A DNA stretch of 64,000 bases from Steinernema hermaphroditum. Lineage: Eukaryota > Nematoda > Chromadorea > Rhabditida > Steinernematidae. Position 1 is the stretch's first letter. Each line of letters starts with the position of its first letter. The DNA is taken from contig CM059621.1 of the NCBI GenBank assembly GCA_030435675.1, positions 5,146,001 to 5,210,000 of the forward strand, written 5' to 3'. Made by a program: the position numbers and the translations under genes. Below are positions 28,091 through 41,188 of the stretch, piece by piece. Below the pieces are notes generated by a model. The model saw nothing but the letters and a program-made list of their open reading frames with translations, searched no databases and was not told where the DNA came from.

Positions 28091-31000
28091 GCAGGAGGGT
28101 CAGATGCAGAGCTTTTGGTATGAGCAAGGGCCCTGCTGTCTCGAATTGAAAGTTTTGCAGGAAACTAAGATAGTCCACAGTAAATCCAACGGGAATAGGC
28201 GCGTTCGATCAGGCTCGTGCAGTTCTACAAGATCCAATCATAAAAATGATATGGTACTTTGGAGCAGGAGGGTCAGATGCAGAGCTTTTGGTATGAGAAA
28301 GGGCCCTAACTGTCTCGAATTGAAAGTTTTGCAGGAAACTACGATAGTCCACAGTAAATCCAACGGGAATAGGCGCGTTCGATCAGGCTCGTGCAGTTCT
28401 ACAAGATCCAATCATAAAAATGATATGGTACTTTGGAGCAGGAGGGTCAGATGCAGAGCTTTTGGTATGAGCAAGGACCCTGCTGTCTCGAATTGAAAGT
28501 TTTGCAGGAAACTAAGATAGTCCACAGTAATCCCAACGGGAATAGGCGCGTTCGATCAGGCTCGTGCAGTTCTACAAGATCCAATCATAAAAATGATATG
28601 GTACTTTGGAGCAGGAGGGTCAGATGCAGAGCTTTTGGTATGAGCAAGGGCCCTAACTGTCTCGAATTGAAAGTTTTGCAGGAAACTAAGATAGTCCACA
28701 GTAAATCCAACGGGAATAGGCGCGTTCGATCAGGCTCGTGCAGTTCTACAAGATCCAATCATAAAAATGATATGGTACTTTGGAGCAGGAGGGTCAGATG
28801 CAGAGCTTTTGGTATGAGCAAGGGCCCTGCTGTCTCGAATTGAAAGTTTTGCAGGAAACTACGATAGTCCACAGTAATCCCAACGGGAATAGGCGCGTTC
28901 GATCAGGCTCGTGCAGTTCTACAAGATCCAATCATAAAAATAATATGGTACTTTGGAGCAGGAGGGTCAGATGCAGAGCTTTTGGTATGAGCAAGGGCCC
29001 TGCTGTCTCGAATTGAAAGTTTTGCAGGAAACTAAGATAGTCCACAGTAATCCCAACGGGAATAGGCGCGTTCGATCAGGCTCGTGCAGTTCTACAAGAT
29101 CCAATCATAAAAATGATATGGTACTTTGGAGCAGGAGGGTCAGATGCAGAGCTTTTGGTATGAGCAAGGGCCCTAACTGTCTCGAATTGAAAGTTTTGCA
29201 GGAAACTAAGATAGTCCACAGTAAATCCAACGGGAATAGGCGCGTTCGATCAGGCTCGTGCAGTTCTACAAGATCCAATCATAAAAATGATATGGTACTT
29301 TGGAGCAGGAGGGTCAGATGCAGAGCTTTTGGTATGAGCAAGGCCCTAACTGTCTCGAATTGCTGTCTCGAATTGAAAGTTTTGCAGGAAACTAAGATAG
29401 TCCACAGTAAATCCAACGGGAATAGGCGCGTTCGATCAGGCTCGTGCAGTTCTACAAGATCCAATCATAAAAATGATATGGTACTTTGGAGCAGGAGGGT
29501 CAGATGCAGAGCTTTTGGTATGAGCAAGGCCCTAACTGTCTCGAATTGAAAGTTTTGCAGGAAACTAAGATAGTCCACAGTAAATCCAACGGGAATAGGC
29601 GCGTTCGATCAGGCTCGTGCAGTTCTACAAGATCCAATCATAAAAATGATATGGTACTTTGGAGCAGGAGGGTCAGATGCAGAGCTTTTGGTATGAGCAA
29701 GGGCCCTGCTGTCTCGAATTGAAAGTTTTGCAGGAAACTACGATAGTCCACAGTAATCCCAACGGGAATAGGCGCGTTCGATCAGGCTCGTGCAGTTCTA
29801 CAAGATCCAATCATAAAAATGATATGGTACTTTGGAGCAGGAGGGTCAGATGCAGAGCTTTTGGTATGAGCAAGGGCCCTGCTGTCTCGAATTGAAAGTT
29901 TTGCAGGAAACTACGATAGTCCACAGTAATCCCAACGGGAATAGGCGCGTTCGATCAGGCTCGTGCAGTTCTACAAGATCCAATCATAAAAATGATATGG
30001 TACTTTGGAGCAGGAGGGTCAGATGCAGAGCTTTTGGTATGAGCAAGGCCCTAACTGTCTCGAATTGAAAGTTTTGCAGGAAACTAAGATAGTCCACAGT
30101 AAATCCAACGGGAATAGGCGCGTTCGATCAGGCTCGTGCAGTTCTACAAGATCCAATCATAAAAATGATATGGTACTTTGGAGCAGGAGGGTCAGATGCA
30201 GAGCTTTTGGTATGAGCAAGGGCCCTGCTGTCTCGAATTGAAAGTTTTGCAGGAAACTACGATAGTCCACAGTAATCCCAACGGGAATAGGCGCGTTCGA
30301 TCAGGCTCGTGCAGTTCTACAAGATCCAATCATAAAAATAATATGGTACTTTGGAGCAGGAGGGTCAGATGCAGAGCTTTTGGTATGAGCAAGGGCCCTG
30401 CTGTCTCGAATTGAAAGTTTTGCAGGAAACTAAGATAGTCCACAGTAAATCCAACGGGAATAGGCGCGTTCGATCAGGCTCGTGCAGTTCTACAAGATCC
30501 AATCATAAAAATAATATGGTACTTTGGAGCAGGAGGGTCAGATGCAGAGCTTTTGGTATGAGCAAGGGCCCTGCTGTCTCGAATTGAAAGTTTTGCAGGA
30601 AACTACGATAGTCCACAGTAATCCCAACGGGAATAGGCGCGTTCGATCAGGCTCGTGCAGTTCTACAAGATCCAATCATAAAAATGATATGGTACTTTGG
30701 AGCAGGAGGGTCAGATGCAGAGCTTTTGGTATGAGCAAGGGCCCTGCTGTCTCGAATTGAAAGTTTTGCAGGAAACTACGATAGTCCACAGTAATCCCAA
30801 CGGGAATAGGCGCGTTCGATCAGGCTCGTGCAGTTCTACAAGATCCAATCATAAAAATGATATGGTACTTTGGAGCAGGAGGGTCAGATGCAGAGCTTTT
30901 GGTATGAGCAAGGGCCCTAACTGTCTCGAATTGAAAGTTTTGCAGGAAACTAAGATAGTCCACAGTAAATCCAACGGGAATAGGCGCGTTCGATCAGGCT

Positions 31001-34000
31001 CGTGCAGTTCTACAAGATCCAATCATAAAAATAATATGGTACTTTGGAGCAGGAGGGTCAGATGCAGAGCTTTTGGTATGAGCAAGGCCCTAACTGTCTC
31101 GAATTGAAAGTTTTGCAGGAAACTAAGATAGTCCACAGTAAATCCAACGGGAATAGGCGCGTTCGATCAGGCTCGTGCAGTTCTACAAGATCCAATCATA
31201 AAAATAATATGGTACTTTGGAGCAGGAGGGTCAGATGCAGAGCTTTTGGTATGAGCAAGGGCCCTGCTGTCTCGAATTGAAAGTTTTGCAGGAAACTACG
31301 ATAGTCCACAGTAATCCCAACGGGAATAGGCGCGTTCGATCAGGCTCGTGCAGTTCTACAAGATCCAATCATAAAAATGATATGGTACTTTGGAGCAGGA
31401 GGGTCAGATGCAGAGCTTTTGGTATGAGCAAGGGCCCTGCTGTCTCGAATTGAAAGTTTTGCAGGAAACTACGATAGTCCACAGTAATCCCAACGGGAAT
31501 AGGCGCGTTCGATCAGGCTCGTGCAGTTCTACAAGATCCAATCATAAAAATGATATGGTACTTTGGAGCAGGAGGGTCAGATGCAGAGCTTTTGGTATGA
31601 GCAAGGCCCTAACTGTCTCGAATTGAAAGTTTTGCAGGAAACTAAGATAGTCCACAGTAAATCCAACGGGAATAGGCGCGTTCGATCAGGCTCGTGCAGT
31701 TCTACAAGATCCAATCATAAAAATAATATGGTACTTTGGAGCAGGAGGGTCAGATGCAGAGCTTTTGGTATGAGCAAGGCCCTAACTGTCTCGAATTGAA
31801 AGTTTTGCAGGAAACTAAGATAGTCCACAGTAAATCCAACGGGAATAGGCGCGTTCGATCAGGCTCGTGCAGTTCTACAAGATCCAATCATAAAAATAAT
31901 ATGGTACTTTGGAGCAGGAGGGTCAGATGCAGAGCTTTTGGTATGAGCAAGGGCCCTGCTGTCTCGAATTGAAAGTTTTGCAGGAAACTACGATAGTCCA
32001 CAGTAATCCCAACGGGAATAGGCGCGTTCGATCAGGCTCGTGCAGTTCTACAAGATCCAATCATAAAAATAATATGGTACTTTGGAGCAGGAGGGTCAGA
32101 TGCAGAGCTTTTGGTATGAGCAAGGGCCCTGCTGTCTCGAATTGAAAGTTTTGCAGGAAACTACGATAGTCCACAGTAATCCCAACGGGAATAGGCGCGT
32201 TCGATCAGGCTCGTGCAGTTCTACAAGATCCAATCATAAAAATGATATGGTACTTTGGAGCAGGAGGGTCAGATGCAGAGCTTTTGGTATGAGCAAGGGC
32301 CCTGCTGTCTCGAATTGAAAGTTTTGCAGGAAACTACGATAGTCCACAGTAATCCCAACGGGAATAGGCGCGTTCGATCAGGCTCGTGCAGTTCTACAAG
32401 ATCCAATCATAAAAATGATATGGTACTTTGGAGCAGGAGGGTCAGATGCAGAGCTTTTGGTATGAGCAAGGCCCTAACTGTCTCGAATTGAAAGTTTTGC
32501 AGGAAACTAAGATAGTCCACAGTAAATCCAACGGGAATAGGCGCGTTCGATCAGGCTCGTGCAGTTCTACAAGATCCAATCATAAAAATAATATGGTACT
32601 TTGGAGCAGGAGGGTCAGATGCAGAGCTTTTGGTATGAGCAAGGGCCCTGCTGTCTCGAATTGAAAGTTTTGCAGGAAACTACGATAGTCCACAGTAATC
32701 CCAACGGGAATAGGCGCGTTCGATCAGGCTCGTGCAGTTCTACAAGATCCAATCATAAAAATGATATGGTACTTTGGAGCAGGAGGGTCAGATGCAGAGC
32801 TTTTGGTATGAGCAAGGGCCCTGCTGTCTCGAATTGAAAGTTTTGCAGGAAACTACGATAGTCCACAGTAATCCCAACGGGAATAGGCGCGTTCGATCAG
32901 GCTCGTGCAGTTCTACAAGATCCAATCATAAAAATGATATGGTACTTTGGAGCAGGAGGGTCAGATGCAGAGCTTTTGGTATGAGCAAGGCCCTAACTGT
33001 CTCGAATTGAAAGTTTTGCAGGAAACTAAGATAGTCCACAGTAAATCCAACGGGAATAGGCGCGTTCGATCAGGCTCGTGCAGTTCTACAAGATCCAATC
33101 ATAAAAATAATATGGTACTTTGGAGCAGGAGGGTCAGATGCAGAGCTTTTGGTATGAGCAAGGCCCTAACTGTCTCGAATTGAAAGTTTTGCAGGAAACT
33201 AAGATAGTCCACAGTAAATCCAACGGGAATAGGCGCGTTCGATCAGGCTCGTGCAGTTCTACAAGATCCAATCATAAAAATAATATGGTACTTTGGAGCA
33301 GGAGGGTCAGATGCAGAGCTTTTGGTATGAGCAAGGGCCCTGCTGTCTCGAATTGAAAGTTTTGCAGGAAACTACGATAGTCCACAGTAATCCCAACGGG
33401 AATAGGCGCGTTCGATCAGGCTCGTGCAGTTCTACAAGATCCAATCATAAAAATGATATGGTACTTTGGAGCAGGAGGGTCAGATGCAGAGCTTTTGGTA
33501 TGAGCAAGGGCCCTGCTGTCTCGAATTGAAAGTTTTGCAGGAAACTACGATAGTCCACAGTAATCCCAACGGGAATAGGCGCGTTCGATCAGGCTCGTGC
33601 AGTTCTACAAGATCCAATCATAAAAATGATATGGTACTTTGGAGCAGGAGGGTCAGATGCAGAGCTTTTGGTATGAGCAAGGGCCCTGCTGTCTCGAATT
33701 GAAAGTTTTGCAGGAAACTACGATAGTCCACAGTAATCCCAACGGGAATAGGCGCGTTCGATCAGGCTCGTGCAGTTCTACAAGATCCAATCATAAAAAT
33801 AATATGGTACTTTGGAGCAGGAGGGTCAGATGCAGAGCTTTTGGTATGAGCAAGGGCCCTGCTGTCTCGAATTGAAAGTTTTGCAGGAAACTACGATAGT
33901 CCACAGTAATCCCAACGGGAATAGGCGCGTTCGATCAGGCTCGTGCAGTTCTACAAGATCCAATCATAAAAATGATATGGTACTTTGGAGCAGGAGGGTC

Positions 34001-37000
34001 AGATGCAGAGCTTTTGGTATGAGCAAGGGCCCTGCTGTCTCGAATTGAAAGTTTTGCAGGAAACTACGATAGTCCACAGTAATCCCAACGGGAATAGGCG
34101 CGTTCGATCAGGCTCGTGCAGTTCTACAAGATCCAATCATAAAAATGATATGGTACTTTGGAGCAGGAGGGTCAGATGCAGAGCTTTTGGTATGAGCAAG
34201 GCCCTAACTGTCTCGAATTGAAAGTTTTGCAGGAAACTAAGATAGTCCACAGTAAATCCAACGGGAATAGGCGCGTTCGATCAGGCTCGTGCAGTTCTAC
34301 AAGATCCAATCATAAAAATAATATGGTACTTTGGAGCAGGAGGGTCAGATGCAGAGCTTTTGGTATGAGCAAGGCCCTAACTGTCTCGAATTGAAAGTTT
34401 TGCAGGAAACTAAGATAGTCCACAGTAAATCCAACGGGAATAGGCGCGTTCGATCAGGCTCGTGCAGTTCTACAAGATCCAATCATAAAAATAATATGGT
34501 ACTTTGGAGCAGGAGGGTCAGATGCAGAGCTTTTGGTATGAGCAAGGGCCCTGCTGTCTCGAATTGAAAGTTTTGCAGGAAACTACGATAGTCCACAGTA
34601 ATCCCAACGGGAATAGGCGCGTTCGATCAGGCTCGTGCAGTTCTACAAGATCCAATCATAAAAATGATATGGTACTTTGGAGCAGGAGGGTCAGATGCAG
34701 AGCTTTTGGTATGAGCAAGGGCCCTGCTGTCTCGAATTGAAAGTTTTGCAGGAAACTACGATAGTCCACAGTAATCCCAACGGGAATAGGCGCGTTCGAT
34801 CAGGCTCGTGCAGTTCTACAAGATCCAATCATAAAAATGATATGGTACTTTGGAGCAGGAGGGTCAGATGCAGAGCTTTTGGTATGAGCAAGGCCCTAAC
34901 TGTCTCGAATTGAAAGTTTTGCAGGAAACTAAGATAGTCCACAGTAAATCCAACGGGAATAGGCGCGTTCGATCAGGCTCGTGCAGTTCTACAAGATCCA
35001 ATCATAAAAATAATATGGTACTTTGGAGCAGGAGGGTCAGATGCAGAGCTTTTGGTATGAACAAGGGCCCTGTTGTCTCGAATTGAAAGTTTTGCAGGAA
35101 ACTACGATAGTCCACAGTAATCCCAACGGGAATAGGCGCGTTCGATCAGGCTCGTGCAGTTCTACAAGATCCAATCATAAAAATGATATGGTACTTTGGA
35201 GCAGGAGGGTCAGATGCAGAGCTTTTGGTATGAGCAAGGCCCTAACTGTCTCGAATTGAAAGTTTTGCAGGAAACTAAGATAGTCCACAGTAAATCCAAC
35301 GGGAATAGGCGCGTTCGATCAGGCTCGTGCAGTTCTACAAGATCCAATCATAAAAATGATATGGTACTTTGGAGCAGGAGGGTCAGATGCAGAGCTTTTG
35401 GTATGAGCAAGGCCCTAACTGTCTCGAATTGAAAGTTTTGCAGGAAACTAAGATAGTCCACAGTAAATCCAACGGGAATAGGCGCGTTCGATCAGGCTCG
35501 TGCAGTTCTACAAGATCCAATCATAAAAATGATATGGTACTTTGGAGCAGGAGGGTCAGATGCAGAGCTTTTGGTATGAGCAAGGGCCCTGCTGTCTCGA
35601 ATTGAAAGTTTTGCAGGAAACTACGATAGTCCACAGTAATCCCAACGGGAATAGGCGCGTTCGATCAGGCTCGTGCAGTTCTACAAGATCCAATCATAAA
35701 AATGATATGGTACTTTGGAGCAGGAGGGTCAGATGCAGAGCTTTTGGTATGAGCAAGGGCCCTGCTGTCTCGAATTGAAAGTTTTGCAGGAAACTACGAT
35801 AGTCCACAGTAATCCCAACGGGAATAGGCGCGTTCGATCAGGCTCGTGCAGTTCTACAAGATCCAATCATAAAAATGATATGGTACTTTGGAGCAGGAGG
35901 GTCAGATGCAGAGCTTTTGGTATGAGCAAGGCCCTAACTGTCTCGAATTGAAAGTTTTGCAGGAAACTAAGATAGTCCACAGTAAATCCAACGGGAATAG
36001 GCGCGTTCGATCAGGCTCGTGCAGTTCTACAAGATCCAATCATAAAAATGATATGGTACTTTGGAGCAGGAGGGTCAGATGCAGAGCTTTTGGTATGAGC
36101 AAGGGCCCTGCTGTCTCGAATTGAAAGTTTTGCAGGAAACTACGATAGTCCACAGTAATCCCAACGGGAATAGGCGCGTTCGATCAGGCTCGTGCAGTTC
36201 TACAAGATCCAATCATAAAAATAATATGGTACTTTGGAGCAGGAGGGTCAGATGCAGAGCTTTTGGTATGAGCAAGGGCCCTGCTGTCTCGAATTGAAAG
36301 TTTTGCAGGAAACTACGATAGTCCACAGTAATCCCAACGGGAATAGGCGCGTTCGATCAGGCTCGTGCAGTTCTACAAGATCCAATCATAAAAATGATAT
36401 GGTACTTTGGAGCAGGAGGGTCAGATGCAGAGCTTTTGGTATGAGCAAGGCCCTAACTGTCTCGAATTGAAAGTTTTGCAGGAAACTAAGATAGTCCACA
36501 GTAAATCCAACGGGAATAGGCGCGTTCGATCAGGCTCGTGCAGTTCTACAAGATCCAATCATAAAAATGATATGGTACTTTGGAGCAGGAGGGTCAGATG
36601 CAGAGCTTTTGGTATGAGCAAGGGCCCTGCTGTCTCGAATTGAAAGTTTTGCAGGAAACTACGATAGTCCACAGTAATCCCAACGGGAATAGGCGCGTTC
36701 GATCAGGCTCGTGCAGTTCTACAAGATCCAATCATAAAAATGATATGGTACTTTGGAGCAGGAGGGTCAGATGCAGAGCTTTTGGTATGAGCAAGGGCCC
36801 TGCTGTCTCGAATTGAAAGTTTTGCAGGAAACTACGATAGTCCACAGTAATCCCAACGGGAATAGGCGCGTTCGATCAGGCTCGTGCAGTTCTACAAGAT
36901 CCAATCATAAAAATGATATGGTACTTTGGAGCAGGAGGGTCAGATGCAGAGCTTTTGGTATGAGCAAGGCCCTAACTGTCTCGAATTGAAAGTTTTGCAG

Positions 37001-39853
37001 GAAACTAAGATAGTCCACAGTAAATCCAACGGGAATAGGCGCGTTCGATCAGGCTCGTGCAGTTCTACAAGATCCAATCATAAAAATGATATGGTACTTT
37101 GGAGCAGGAGGGTCAGATGCAGAGCTTTTGGTATGAGCAAGGGCCCTGCTGTCTCGAATTGAAAGTTTTGCAGGAAACTACGATAGTCCACAGTAATCCC
37201 AACGGGAATAGGCGCGTTCGATCAGGCTCGTGCAGTTCTACAAGATCCAATCATAAAAATAATATGGTACTTTGGAGCAGGAGGGTCAGATGCAGAGCTT
37301 TTGGTATGAGCAAGGGCCCTGCTGTCTCGAATTGAAAGTTTTGCAGGAAACTACGATAGTCCACAGTAATCCCAACGGGAATAGGCGCGTTCGATCAGGC
37401 TCGTGCAGTTCTACAAGATCCAATCATAAAAATGATATGGTACTTTGGAGCAGGAGGGTCAGATGCAGAGCTTTTGGTATGAGCAAGGCCCTAACTGTCT
37501 CGAATTGAAAGTTTTGCAGGAAACTAAGATAGTCCACAGTAAATCCAACGGGAATAGGCGCGTTCGATCAGGCTCGTGCAGTTCTACAAGATCCAATCAT
37601 AAAAATAATATGGTACTTTGGAGCAGGAGGGTCAGATGCAGAGCTTTTGGTATGAGCAAGGGCCCTGCTGTCTCGAATTGAAAGTTTTGCAGGAAACTAC
37701 GATAGTCCACAGTAATCCCAACGGGAATAGGCGCGTTCGATCAGGCTCGTGCAGTTCTACAAGATCCAATCATAAAAATGATATGGTACTTTGGAGCAGG
37801 AGGGTCAGATGCAGAGCTTTTGGTATGAGCAAGGGCCCTGCTGTCTCGAATTGAAAGTTTTGCAGGAAACTACGATAGTCCACAGTAATCCCAACGGGAA
37901 TAGGCGCGTTCGATCAGGCTCGTGCAGTTCTACAAGATCCAATCATAAAAATGATATGGTACTTTGGAGCAGGAGGGTCAGATGCAGAGCTTTTGGTATG
38001 AGCAAGGCCCTAACTGTCTCGAATTGAAAGTTTTGCAGGAAACTAAGATAGTCCACAGTAAATCCAACGGGAATAGGCGCGTTCGATCAGGCTCGTGCAG
38101 TTCTACAAGATCCAATCATAAAAATAATATGGTACTTTGGAGCAGGAGGGTCAGATGCAGAGCTTTTGGTATGAGCAAGGGCCCTGCTGTCTCGAATTGA
38201 AAGTTTTGCAGGAAACTACGATAGTCCACAGTAATCCCAACGGGAATAGGCGCGTTCGATCAGGCTCGTGCAGTTCTACAAGATCCAATCATAAAAATGA
38301 TATGGTACTTTGGAGCAGGAGGGTCAGATGCAGAGCTTTTGGTATGAGCAAGGGCCCTGCTGTCTCGAATTGAAAGTTTTGCAGGAAACTACGATAGTCC
38401 ACAGTAATCCCAACGGGAATAGGCGCGTTCGATCAGGCTCGTGCAGTTCTACAAGATCCAATCATAAAAATGATATGGTACTTTGGAGCAGGAGGGTCAG
38501 ATGCAGAGCTTTTGGTATGAGCAAGGCCCTAACTGTCTCGAATTGAAAGTTTTGCAGGAAACTAAGATAGTCCACAGTAAATCCAACGGGAATAGGCGCG
38601 TTCGATCAGGCTCGTGCAGTTCTACAAGATCCAATCATAAAAATAATATGGTACTTTGGAGCAGGAGGGTCAGATGCAGAGCTTTTGGTATGAGCAAGGC
38701 CCTAACTGTCTCGAATTGAAAGTTTTGCAGGAAACTAAGATAGTCCACAGTAAATCCAACGGGAATAGGCGCGTTCGATCAGGCTCGTGCAGTTCTACAA
38801 GATCCAATCATAAAAATAATATGGTACTTTGGAGCAGGAGGGTCAGATGCAGAGCTTTTGGTATGAGCAAGGGCCCTGCTGTCTCGAATTGAAAGTTTTG
38901 CAGGAAACTACGATAGTCCACAGTAATCCCAACGGGAATAGGCGCGTTCGATCAGGCTCGTGCAGTTCTACAAGATCCAATCATAAAAATGATATGGTAC
39001 TTTGGAGCAGGAGGGTCAGATGCAGAGCTTTTGGTATGAGCAAGGGCCCTGCTGTCTCGAATTGAAAGTTTTGCAGGAAACTAAGATAGTCCACAGTAAT
39101 CCCAACGGGAATAGGCGCGTTCGATCAGGCTCGTGCAGTTCTACAAGATCCAATCATAAAAATAATATGGTACTTTGGAGCAGGAGGGTCAGATGCAGAG
39201 CTTTTGGTATGAGCAAGGGCCCTGCTGTCTCGAATTGAAAGTTTTGCAGGAAACTACGATAGTCCACAGTAATCCCAACGGGAATAGGCGCGTTCGATCA
39301 GGCTCGTGCAGTTCTACAAGATCCAATCATAAAAATGATATGGTACTTTGGAGCAGGAGGGTCAGATGCAGAGCTTTTGGTATGAGAAAGGACCCTGCTG
39401 TCTCGAATTGAAAGTTTTGCAGGAAACTACGATAGTCCACAGTAATCCCAACGGGAATAGGCGCGTTCGATCAGGCTCGTGCAGTTCTACAAGATCCAAT
39501 CATAAAAATAATATGGTACTTTGGAGCAGGAGGGTCAGATGCAGAGCTTTTGGTATGAGCAAGGGCCCTGCTGTCTCGAATTGAAAGTTTTGCAGGAAAC
39601 TAAGATAGTCCACAGCAATCCCAACGGGAATAGGCGCGTTCGATCAGGCTCGTGCAGTTCTACAAGATCCAATCATAAAAATAATATGGTACTTTGGAGC
39701 AGGAGGGTCAGATGCAGAGCTTTTGGTATGAGCAAGGGCCCTGCTGTCTCGAATTGAAAGTTTTGCAGGAAACTAAGATAGTCCACAGGAAATCCAACGA
39801 GAGTAGGCGCGTTCGATCAGGCTCGTGCAGTTCTACAAGATCCAATCATAAAA
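28091..39853. repeat. Satellite domain III with three-monomer higher-order repeat
   Basis: Two monomer classes alternate. Class T has ACGATAGTCC, CAGTAATCCC and a preceding GGGCCCTGCTG. Class K has AAGATAGTCC, CAGTAAATCC and a preceding GGCCCTAACTG. From about 35.5 to 38.6 kb the order is T-T-K repeated, a unit of 3 x 173 = 519 bp. The same order with extra K or T monomers is visible from about 29.5 kb. A slippage duplication of the TGTCTCGAATTG motif lies near 29,350-29,372. Confidence 0.8.
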
Positions 39854-39874
39854 TTCCAATCTTCCATGGTCTAG

Positions 39875-40864
39875 TCATACCACACACAACGTCTTCCTCA
39901 CGAAACCCTGGGTTTCCGTGTCTTCTTGGGTGATTTCAGCGATGGCGAGGATCTGCTGAAGTGCGCTTCTGAGCTTCGTCATGGTCCAATCTTCTTCATT
40001 GATCTGGCGGGCGAAGATGTGGTTCTGGAGCCATTTAGGGAGCTTCTTCTCGATGCTGAGACGGACAGGCATCGCATTGATGTCCAGTGCCATGTTTTCC
40101 ATCTGCAGAAGTACCGTTTCCATACGGTCGACGTATCTTCTGGTTTCTGAGACGGATTCTCCATTGCATGACAGGGCGTCGAGTGTGGCGTAGATGTCTC
40201 GGGTGATGAGCTGTGGGTTTCCGAAACGTGTTTGCAGCTTCATCCAGCAGGTCTTGTAGTTTTCTCCAACCAGTTGGAATCCGGCGACGACTTCAGCTGC
40301 TGGTCCTTCCAGGGAGTGTAGGAGGTAGTTGAGCTTCGTGGCGTCGGTCAGGTCTTCGCGGGCGTTGACGGCGGCTTCGAAGGATTGGGAGAAGCGGGGC
40401 CAGTCTCGGGGCAATCCGTTGAACTTCTTCAGATCGTACTTCGGAAGTCGGATTTGCTGCGCGGCGGTGGAGTAGACGCTGGACGGTGATGGCGAGGTAC
40501 GGGTCGAGGGCACTGTAGGTGACAAGGTTTCCAACTGCGAAAGTACCTTTTTGGAGTGCTCGATGGTGAAGTCCGGGCCTTCATCTGCTGTCATGTAGGT
40601 TGCCATGACTTGATCTTCGGTGTTTCGGGCTTCGGGGCTCATCACGGCGATCATCGTTCTCCATTCGCGTTCGAGGTGATCGAATTCGGCCAGGGTTGAC
40701 CGAATGCCTTGGGCGTGTCGTTGGAGAGACTTACGGAGTTCGGCGGAGGCTTCTCGATCTTCCTGGGCTTCCCGGAGTTTATCGTACTCCGTGTTGACTT
40801 CGGCGAGGGTTTGCTTCAGTCTGTTCAGGTGCCTGGTGAACCGCGAGCGGAGATGCGTCGACAT
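39875..40864 (-). pseudogene. BEL/Pao retrotransposon Gag, truncated element
   Basis: This 329-aa frame matches the Gag region of BEL/Pao LTR retrotransposons (DUF1759 type). An N-terminal charged coiled-coil-like part (about residues 1-70) is followed by the conserved core from about residue 138, starting LPKYDLKKFNGLPRDWPRF. The core includes LLHSLEGPAAEVV and a Trp-x-x-Leu-x-x-Arg-Phe-Gly-Asn-Pro-like segment (CWMKLQTRFGNPQLI). In this family Gag assembles the particle that packages element RNA. The start at 40,864 is the first Met and lies downstream of a plausible primer-binding site. On the other side the element is cut off: a stop at 39,875 comes 22 bp before the satellite begins, and no protease, reverse transcriptase, RNase H or integrase follows. 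I read it as a 5' fragment of an element lost to, or invaded by, the satellite array. Confidence 0.85.
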
Positions 40865-41029
40865 GGTCGGTGGTTCAGGTGATTGGCGGCGAGTCGGGGC
40901 CGGCGTGGGAGAGGCACGGCCTTTGGGGGATCTCCGGCGGGGACGGTGGGGGCAACTTTGCCTCTTCAGGGGTCGACGTCGGCCGGCGATCGGTGGAAGA
41001 ATGCGCAGAGCGGCGATGTTTTCGACTTT

Positions 41030-41041
41030 GCCGATGCACCA
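41030..41041 (-). other. Candidate primer-binding site (tRNA-Gly)
   Basis: Read on the minus strand, TGGTGCATCGGC is the complement of a tRNA 3' end GCCGATGCA plus CCA, as expected for tRNA-Gly(GCC) from my memory of nematode tRNAs. It sits about 165 bp upstream of the gag start, directly after a candidate LTR end, which is where an LTR retrotransposon primer site belongs. Confidence 0.5.
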
Positions 41042-41042
41042 A

Positions 41043-41188
41043 TGTTGCTGCCAATGATTTATTCAAAATACATCGGGGTTTTATGTCATTGAAAAGGGGG
41101 CGTATTAGACACAATACAGAAGTGGGAGAGATTCTTACAAAGCTAACAACAATAATGACTAATTGTTACACTCAGTTTTTACATAACA
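41043..41188 (-). repeat. Candidate 5' LTR of the BEL/Pao element
   Basis: On the minus strand this stretch begins TGTTATGTAAAAACTG, contains a GAATAAATC polyadenylation-like site and ends GGCAGCAACA immediately before the primer-binding site. TG...CA ends and position fit an LTR. There is no second LTR in the window to align, so the outer border is a guess and the LTR may be longer. Confidence 0.35.

Larger units (their letters stand above)
1..39853. repeat. 173-bp tandem satellite array, about 230 copies
   Basis: Head-to-tail monomers of 173 bp fill the left 62% of the window and continue past its left edge. A typical monomer carries, in order, GGTACTTTGGAGCAGGAGGG, GAGCTTTTGGTATGAGCAAG, GTCTCGAATTGAAAGTTTTG, GATAGTCCACAGTAAATCC, GCGCGTTCGATCAGGCTCGT and AGATCCAATCATAAAAAT. 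Most copies differ at only a few fixed positions: AAGATA/ACGATA, AAATCC/AATCCC/AAACCC, GGGAATA/GGGAGTA, AATGAT/AATAAT/AATGCT, and GGGCCCTGCTG/GGCCCTAACTG. Every monomer gives a similar 78-codon reading frame, but 173 is not a multiple of 3, so the frame breaks at each unit. This is satellite DNA and not a repeat protein. Function is unknown: heterochromatic or subtelomeric satellite is the default reading. Confidence 0.97.

Noticed and set aside
1..39853. CRISPR-like array
   Set aside because: The repeats are directly adjacent with no unique spacers, the unit is 173 bp, and the genome is eukaryotic.
1..39853. CENP-B box or Pol III B-box in the satellite (GCGTTCGATCAGGCTCG)
   Set aside because: It resembles a B-box core (GTTCGA) but lacks the flanking consensus, and the CENP-B CGGG half is absent.
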